A stretch of DNA of 64,000 bases from Cephalopachus bancanus (taxonomy: Eukaryota > Chordata > Mammalia > Primates > Tarsiidae), in NCBI GenBank assembly GCA_027257055.1, contig JAPVLO010000205.1:1488001-1552000 (forward strand), written 5' to 3'. A program made the position numbers and the translations under genes. A model generated the notes under the pieces. That model was not told the origin of the DNA. It did no database searches and worked only from the letters and a program-made list of their open reading frames with translations. Shown piece after piece: positions 57,445-64,000 of this stretch; the stretch's first letter is position 1, and every line of letters starts with the position of its first letter.

Positions 57445-58620
57445 AATTTTTTCAGATGAAAATTGTTTATTCTGTTTTTAAATCTCATTCTATTTTTAAT
57501 CTTTGTCTGCTTGATCTCTCACTATATGAGAGTGATGTGTTGAAAATTGCCCACTGTGATGTGGAACTATTGATTTCCTCTTGTAATCTGGCTGTTACTT
57601 GTTTTATACATTTTTATAGATTTGTAATTACAGTATTTTCTTGTTGATTTGTTATTTTATTGGTATGAGATATTCTTATTTTTCTTGAATATATTTCATC
57701 TGGAATTTCATTTTTTCTAATATTAATATTGATGTACCAGCTTTTTAATTATGTTTGCGGGCTTTGTATTTTTTCTTTTATTTTTGACATTTCTGTGTTA
57801 TTGCATTTGGTGTTTCTCTTATAAAAAATAGCAAATTTTTTTAAGGCAATTTGAAATTCTTGACAGATATTTGAAAAGTTGTTATAGTTCATTTTAATTT
57901 TTGATGGTTACTCAAATATTTTTACTTTTTTTCTGTCATTTTATTTCTGTCCTTTTCCCCCTTGCACTATATTCTATTGATCCAATAAAGTCTTCCTGAT
58001 TCCATTCTTCTTTTCTTTATAAATTTAGAGGTTTTATACTTAATTTTATTCCTTCAGGGATTATTTGACATTTTTAGACTTACATTTATATTTTCCTAAT
58101 ATTATCTAAAATCAATGTCTCCATTCTTTCAAAGCAGAGAATTGATACATTTTAAACTAAATTACATGTCTACATTCCATAATCATATGCACAGTATTTG
58201 TTACAAATTGTTTTTAAGAATACAGTTGTTCTAACAGTTAATGCTTATTTAAACTTGTGAACATGGTTTGCTGGTTGTTTTTGAACACAATTTTTCTTAA
58301 TGTCGACTCTTATTTGAGATTATTTTTTCTTGTTGAAGTATATTCTCTAGTCATTTTTCAGTTAGTATATGTGATAGACATCTCTGAGTATCTGAAATAC
58401 TTATATTTTACCCTCACTCTTCAATGATGGTTTACTTGAGTATAGAATTCTATGCTGACAATCATTCTAAAAGTATAAGTCTGACATAGTATGCTACTAA
58501 TGAGAACCCTCAAAAAGATATTACCCATTTGCAGGTAATAGTGTTTCTTTTCTTTGGTTGCTTTTATGACTTTCTCTTTATCCTCGATATTTGACCATTT
58601 CACAATAACCATCTGTGGAT
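57445..58620 (-). repeat. Old L1-type (L1M-like) sequence, antisense
   Basis: Phrases such as CTGCTTGATCTCTCACTATATGAGAG, GTTGAAAATTGCCCACTGTGATGTGG and GGTTGCTTTTATGACTTTCTCTTTATCC match reversed text of old L1 ORF2/3' regions. Further pieces (TAGAGTTTGGCAAGGCTTCTAGTAC near 59,475) continue after the SINE at 58,638. Very diverged. Confidence 0.5.
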
Positions 58621-58637
58621 TTAAAATATAAACAACT

Positions 58638-58950
58638 GGTCAAGCATGGTGACTCACACCTGTAATTCCAGCACTTTGGGAGGCTGAGGCTAGAGGATTG
58701 CCTGAGCTCAGTGTTTTGAGGCCAGCATGTGCAACTTGGCAGACCTCATCTCTACAATAAATCAAAAACTTAGTTAAGCTTGGTGGCACATGCCTGTAGT
58801 TTCAGCTACTTGGAAGACGAGGCAGAAGGATCACCTAAACCCAGCAGACTGAGGTTGAGGTGGTTGTGACTGTGCCAGTGCACTCCAGCCTGGGTTGACA
58901 GAGTAGACTGCAACTCAAAAAAAAAGAAAAAGAAAAAAGAAAGAAAGAAA
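58638..58950 (+). mobile_element. Alu-type dimeric SINE
   Basis: TCAAGCATGGTGACTCACACC, AGCACTTTGGGAGGCTGAGGC, linker ACAATAAATCAAAAACTTAG, right arm and an A/GAAA-rich tail. Inserted in the old L1-like block. Confidence 0.88.
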
Positions 58951-59640
58951 TTAAAGTTAAAAAAATTAATTCTGCTGAAAACCCTGCTTATCCTCTTTCA
59001 CATGATTCTATCTGCTCTTTCTTGTGCTGCCTTCTGGGTTCATCATTCTATATTTCAGTATTTAAGTCTATCTTCAGCGATGTCATTAACCATTTATTTC
59101 AACCTTTGAGTTTCTCATTTGTAATAATATTTTCTATTTCTGTGTTTTTCAAGAAGCACTTAATGCATGGATTTTATTTCATCATTATGTTTTGGGAAAT
59201 CTAAATAGCTTATTTAATGATGATTATAGATGGCTGTATAATGTTTATTTTCTTATTTGGGAATCCTCCCATTTTTCACATCTCTGAAGAGTTTCTCAAT
59301 CGGGTTAAACTTGCATATGGTGAACTTGTTGCACTCTGTTTTTAGTTTTAATACTGTATCAGTTGTTTCTTGGTTCTTACTGTTTTCTGGGTATATATCC
59401 TTTGAAAATAATGACAATTTTATCCTTTGCCTTTCAAATTTTATATAATTCATTTATTTTTCTTTTCACATAGAGTTTGGCAAGGCTTCTAGTACTTTGT
59501 TATACAGTAGTTGTGTTAGTGATTCTTCTTAACTTACTCCTGGTCTCAAAGAATGTGATTAAAGTTTTCTCCATCATGTATATTTGCAGCAAAATTTGCC
59601 ACATGCCTGTTACAAGTTTAAAAAGTTATTAAGGGTTTTT
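58951..59640 (-). repeat. Continuation of old L1-like sequence, antisense
   Basis: TCTTAGTTTCCTGG-type reversed ORF2 text is seen mainly at 59,330-59,600 (GGCTTCTAGTACTTTGTTATACAG; TGATTCTTCTTAACTTACTCCTGG). The part from 58,951 to 59,250 is not clearly L1. Confidence 0.4.
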
Positions 59641-59646
59641 AGTACA

Positions 59647-59669
59647 TATATATATATATATATATATAT
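59647..59669. repeat. (TA)n microsatellite
   Basis: About 11 TA units at the 3' tail of the adjacent antisense SINE. Confidence 0.9.
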
Positions 59670-59951
59670 TTAGTTGGAGTTTCACTCTGTTGCCCTGACT
59701 GGAGTGCAGTGGCACACTCATGATCATCTCAGCCTCAACCTGCCGGACTCAGGTGATCCTTCTGACTCAGTCTTCCAAGTATCTGGAAATACAGGTGCAC
59801 AACACCATGCCCAGCTAAGTTTTTTATTTATTGTAGAGACAAGGTCTCACCAAGTTGCCCAGGCTGGTCTCGAACTCCTGGACTCAGGCAATTCTCTTGC
59901 CTCGGCCTTCCAAAGTGCTGGGATTACAGGCTTGAGCCACTGCACCCAACC
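59670..59951 (-). mobile_element. Alu-type dimeric SINE, antisense
   Basis: TTAGTTGGAGTTTCACTCTGTTG through both reversed arms to GAGCCACTGCACCCAACC. Flanks TAGTACA on both sides (about 59,640 and 59,954). Confidence 0.88.
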
Positions 59952-59959
59952 CTAGTACA

Positions 59960-62172
59960 AATATTTTATACCCTAGAAAAGACTTTAAATAGCGATGTAA
60001 ATATGTTTTTCTTGTTAAGTCTTTTATATCAGGTGTTACTTTGATAGATTTTCTAATATTGACTGACATTTTTAAACAAGCCATAGACGATCATGATATA
60101 TTACTTTAAATATCCTTTTTTAGGTTCATATACATTTTAAACAATGTTTAAAATGGTTCATATACATTTTAAACAATGTTCTATAATGATCATCTATAGA
60201 AATCACAAATGTACTACCAGATTAGTGTGTGCTACTGAATGAAATCATATATTCATAACCTTCAAAAAATTGTAGATAAATATTTTCAAAATAATTTATC
60301 CATATTTCTTTTTATTAAGAAAGTGGAAAGTCTCCTTTTGTCTTCTCTATTTGGCAGTGATGACTCTTTGGTATAATAACTTCATAGGATCTGAAATAAA
60401 AAAGAAAACAGAAACCAGTTTGTCTTTCAGAACCTTTATATATTTTATTAACCATATAGTACCTGATCTTTGTCCCCATAATCTGCATTATGATTTCTAA
60501 GCCTTATTCAATGAGATAAACTTTTATTAAAATTACATTTGGTCATCACTATAGTGTTTTCTCAAATCACTTTCCAAGCCTACCCTCTCTTTAAAAATCA
60601 TGCTGAAACTTATCTTGCATCATACACAACTTTGTAATTCATGGATCACTACACTATGCATTAGGTCATAGGTTCAGGTTTCTATGATCTTTGATGTATC
60701 CCAGAACACTTTTAAGTCCTATGTGTTCGCTTCTATGTCCAGTACTCATACATGAAAATTCTAAGGTGTTTTTAAAAGGATACTTTCAGAGACATCAAAT
60801 GAGGTCAAAAATAATGCACAATGAGGAAAAAATTGCTTTATTCTAAAGCAATTGGGTACAAAGAAAGGATTTTGTAAGCATTAGCCTCTTCATTCCTAGA
60901 GAACTGTAATTTTTATGCAGTCATGCTTGAAAAACAGTAAGGGAAAAATAGAACCTACTGGAATATGTTCTGTCTTCACTGTGGTTTACTCCATATGTAT
61001 TGGGAATATAAGGTTCCATATGGTTGATATGAAGCTCTATTTAGCATTGAAAACATGATTTGCATTTTGATAACACATTTTGGCTAATTTTATTGATTTC
61101 TTTAAGTTTCCTAGTCCTTAGCCATATCAGAATTTATGTCTATGTGTGCTATCTATCATACAGCACAATTTCTAGCATATAAAGTAAACATTTGTTAATT
61201 TTTTTCTGTCACAATCAAAATGTATTTATAAGGCAACTGAAATAAGGTATATTAAGCTCATGTATTCAAACAGGCAAATTTGTACTAAAATTGTAATTGG
61301 CCATCACTACAATGTATTTTCCAATTCCTACCCAAACAAAACTTATGGGTCTAATGTTATGGACAAATTTAGACTAGAAATATTTTCAATTATAACATAT
61401 TACTACTTAGTCCCAATAAGATAAAGTAAATCTTCTATAATGATGACAGATTGTTATAATCTGGTCAAATACAATGATTTCATTTTGCTACAGGCAAATT
61501 TGGAGGACCAAAAAAACAAAAAACAAAAACACAAAAGCAAAGACATAAGGGAGAATATAGCAAAAGGAAACAAAAAACAAGGCATTTAGATTTGTTAGGA
61601 AGAAATTAAAATCAGTAAATAAAATTATAACTTTGTCCAAGAAAAATACACTCAGAACAAAATCAGTTAGGCTAAAGGTAAGTAAACTTACTTTACTAAA
61701 AAGGCTAAAGGTAAGTACAATCAAATCTACATGGCTAATTGTATCAAAGAACAAAAATGCAGCAAAGCCCAGTAATTCTAATGAAACAAAAATTAAAGTT
61801 GTAGGCAAAAGAAAATTAATGCTTGAGATATGACTAAAATGTCATTAAAAAACATTCTAAATTTTGAAGATTTATTTGAAAAATTGCAGAGTACAAACTG
61901 ATTTATAGTCCTGTCAAGTCAAGAATATATTATTCCTTTATTTAGTCCTGAATGTAGTTCATTTTCTGTGTTAATCATTTTTTTCTTCTTCCTACTTTCT
62001 TAGGGCAAAAATGTGAGACCAGAATCTCCCAAGAAAATCTTTTCCAATGTTATGACTTTGGCCAAGTCTATCCAATATACTTTTCTATTTGCAAAGAAAA
62101 ACAACCTATTGTCTCATACTAGACTTTCTCTTCTTCCATGTCCTTGTCCTCCATGTTTAAATTCTACCTGTC
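59960..62172. other. Unique AT-rich DNA
   Basis: No gene recognised. Two small tandem doublings occur: GGTTCATATACATTTTAAAC at about 60,123 and 60,155, and AGGCTAAAGGTAAGTA at about 61,669 and 61,701. Confidence 0.4.
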
Positions 62173-62470
62173 AGCCAGGCTCGGTGGCTCAGCTTGTAAT
62201 CCTGCGCTTTGGGAGGCTGAGGTGAGTGAATTGCCTAAACCCGTGGGTTCGAGACCCACCTGGGCAACTTGGCGAGACCCCATCTCCACAATAAACCAAA
62301 AATTAGCCGGGCGTGGTAGCGCATGCCTAAAATTACAGCTACTCGGAAGGCTGAGGTGGAAGGATCGCCGGAGCCCAGCAGGTCGAGGTTGCGGTGGCCG
62401 GGAGCGGCCACTGCACCCCAGTCTGGGTGACAGAGTGAGACTCCAACTCAAAAAAAAAAATAGAAAAAAA
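62173..62470 (+). mobile_element. Alu-type dimeric SINE, young-looking
   Basis: AGCCAGGCTCGGTGGCTCAGC start, CpG-rich arms (GGGCGTGGTAGCGCATGCC, GGTCGAGGTTGCGG) and an A tail. Perfect flanks AAATTCTACCTGTC (ending 62,172; again at 62,471-62,484). Confidence 0.95.
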
Positions 62471-62484
62471 AAATTCTACCTGTC

Positions 62485-63610
62485 TTTCAGGGTCTGATTC
62501 AAATGGTTATTCCTTTAAGGACTTTTTTTTTAGATAACCTGAAATTATCTCCACTTTCAATTAATGACTTTTTTTTTTTTGCTATTTTCTACCTTTTATT
62601 TGCTGTATTAAAGAGTTTCTTTGTAAACATCTCCCATACATTGTGTAACACCATGTCCATGGCTTACTCATTTCAGAATTCTTTACACAACTTGACATAT
62701 TAAATATTCTTAATAAATAAATGATACATAAATATGAGTTAATTGATAAATTAGATATTTAATTTCCTGAATCATTTTGTATAGTTGAAATTATGTGGCA
62801 TGGGGACACATGTGAAATGAAGACTTTAGTCAGTGTAGGGAAGGTATTTTGGGTGATTTTACAAACACAATGGGAGATGCTTGGATAGATGGTTTCCTTT
62901 TGTATTCTCCCTTTTTACAATTTTTATCATTTTTTCACACTATTTCTTACATTCATATGATAAATAAATTTCATTAGATGTAAATATGTTTTATTCTGGT
63001 TGTTTCTGTGAGATTTGAATTGGCACAGTCCATTTGTTTTCAGAATTCATCTGGAAGGTATCTCCTACATTTTCCAAAGTTGTAGCTATAGTAACAATTG
63101 TTTTCCAGTCTGAATGCTGTGTTGAAGGGACTTCTCTTCCTACAATTATGGATAATTCTTTCTAGCCCTGTGTTTGAATTATGGATTCTTTCTTCTACAG
63201 TCTGTGTGGGCCAATTTAGTGCTGTGAGGGTTTTAACCCTCTCTCCCACAAAGAGGTGATCTAATAAAAAAAAGTTGGCAATCAAGGCAATAAATTTATA
63301 TGACAGTAATTAAGTGTGGAGTTTTTCTGTTAGCTATCTGATCAGCTTTGGCAATGCCCACTCTACTCTGATAGCTTCATGGCTTTAAAGGGGATGGACT
63401 TGCCATCCTGCTACTTATTGTTCAGGTGCTGTTCACCTGTACCTAGAACGGTGGTCTAGTGAGGAGACACAAAGGAGACAAACAAGCCAATTATTTCATC
63501 TAATCTGCTGTCTCTAAAGGACCTACTGCTTATTCCAGCTAAAACTCAAGCTGTAATTCAAGATGAAATCAGTAACTTTTTTTTTATTTGCTAACAAAGA
63601 TAGAAGCTAC
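62485..63610. other. Unique AT-rich DNA
   Basis: No gene or repeat recognised. Confidence 0.4.
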
Positions 63611-63614
63611 TACA

Positions 63615-64000
63615 CAGTTGCCATGTAACAATCAACTCCCAGTATAGTGACTTTAAACAACTGTTTATTTAGCTTGCATATCTACAGATTGGTAATTTGA
63701 ACTGAGTTTATCTGAGTGTTTTTTTTTCTGGGCTAATCAGGTGTGTAGGATCTGCTGCTGGGCCAGCTGGGACAGCTTCTCTCCTCCCCATGTGGTATTT
63801 CATTCACAAGCAGGCTAGACCATACTTGTACACTTGGTGGTGGCAGAGTTCTGAAACAGTGTTAAATGGAAGACTCTTGAAAGATAGGCTTGGGAACAGC
63901 ACATTGTCACTTCTACCACTTTCTATTTACCAGGGCAGTCTAGACACAGAGGTGTAGAAATAAACTCCACCTCTTGATGGGGAAAGTAGAAAAATTAATT
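63615..64000 (+). repeat. Old mammalian interspersed repeat (MER-type), reaches the right edge
   Basis: GCCATGTAACAATCAACTCCCAG, CTTTAAACAACTGTTTATTTAGC, GGCTGATCAGG-like text, TGTCACTTCTACCACTTTCTATT and TAAACTCCACCTCTTGATGG are the phrases of a widespread old mammalian repeat whose name I am not sure of. Confidence 0.55.

Overview
This is a mammalian nuclear intergenic window (AT-rich, CpG-poor except in young insertions) built almost entirely of transposable elements. I recognise no host protein-coding gene, rRNA or tRNA gene. The dimeric Alu-type SINEs with 7SL-like arms mark a primate. Their particular form (second arm reading GTCGAGGCTGCGGTGG, linker ACAATAAATCAAAAAATTAG) differs from monkey/ape Alu, and the tRNA-Alu fusion SINEs that fill loris and galago genomes are absent. 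A lemur-like strepsirrhine is my best inference.

Layout. 1-1.07 kb: left-edge piece of a minus-strand gammaretrovirus-type provirus (short LTR-like block, tRNA-Pro-like PBS, splice donor, leader, start of gag with one in-frame stop); it runs out of the window. 1.3-5.8 kb: old LTR sequences, including a ~470-bp direct duplicate and a three-deep nest (LTR > L1 tail > second LTR), each layer with target-site duplications. 6.2-6.6 kb: MST/THE1-type solo LTR. 6.6-16.1 kb: old MIR and L1 fragments, Alu-type SINEs and simple repeats in unique AT-rich DNA. 16.1-22.8 kb and 30.8-37.6 kb: two near full-length L1 elements, same strand, both with broken ORFs and both mutated at the same reverse-transcriptase catalytic aspartate; the second carries a nested SINE. 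23-30 kb and 37.6-53.7 kb: unique DNA with scattered SINEs, MIRs, an MLT1 LTR, a 5'-truncated L1 and a mariner-type DNA transposon remnant with matching terminal inverted repeats. 53.75-56.87 kb: minus-strand L1 split by a compact 1.6-kb provirus. 57.4-64 kb: old L1-like DNA, SINEs, unique DNA and an old interspersed repeat at the right edge.

The most notable object is the compact provirus at 55,209-56,822 (minus strand). It has two almost identical ~273-bp LTRs, a 6-bp target duplication, a perfect 18-nt primer-binding site for tRNA-Ile, a clean polypurine tract, seven 28-bp tandem repeats in its leader, no gag or pol, and an open reading frame for the end of a betaretrovirus-like Env transmembrane subunit. 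It looks like a young, internally deleted retroelement that kept its cis signals and would need proteins from an autonomous relative.

All homology calls come from reading the sequence and general knowledge of the families; no search was run. Boundaries are approximate unless set by a target-site duplication.
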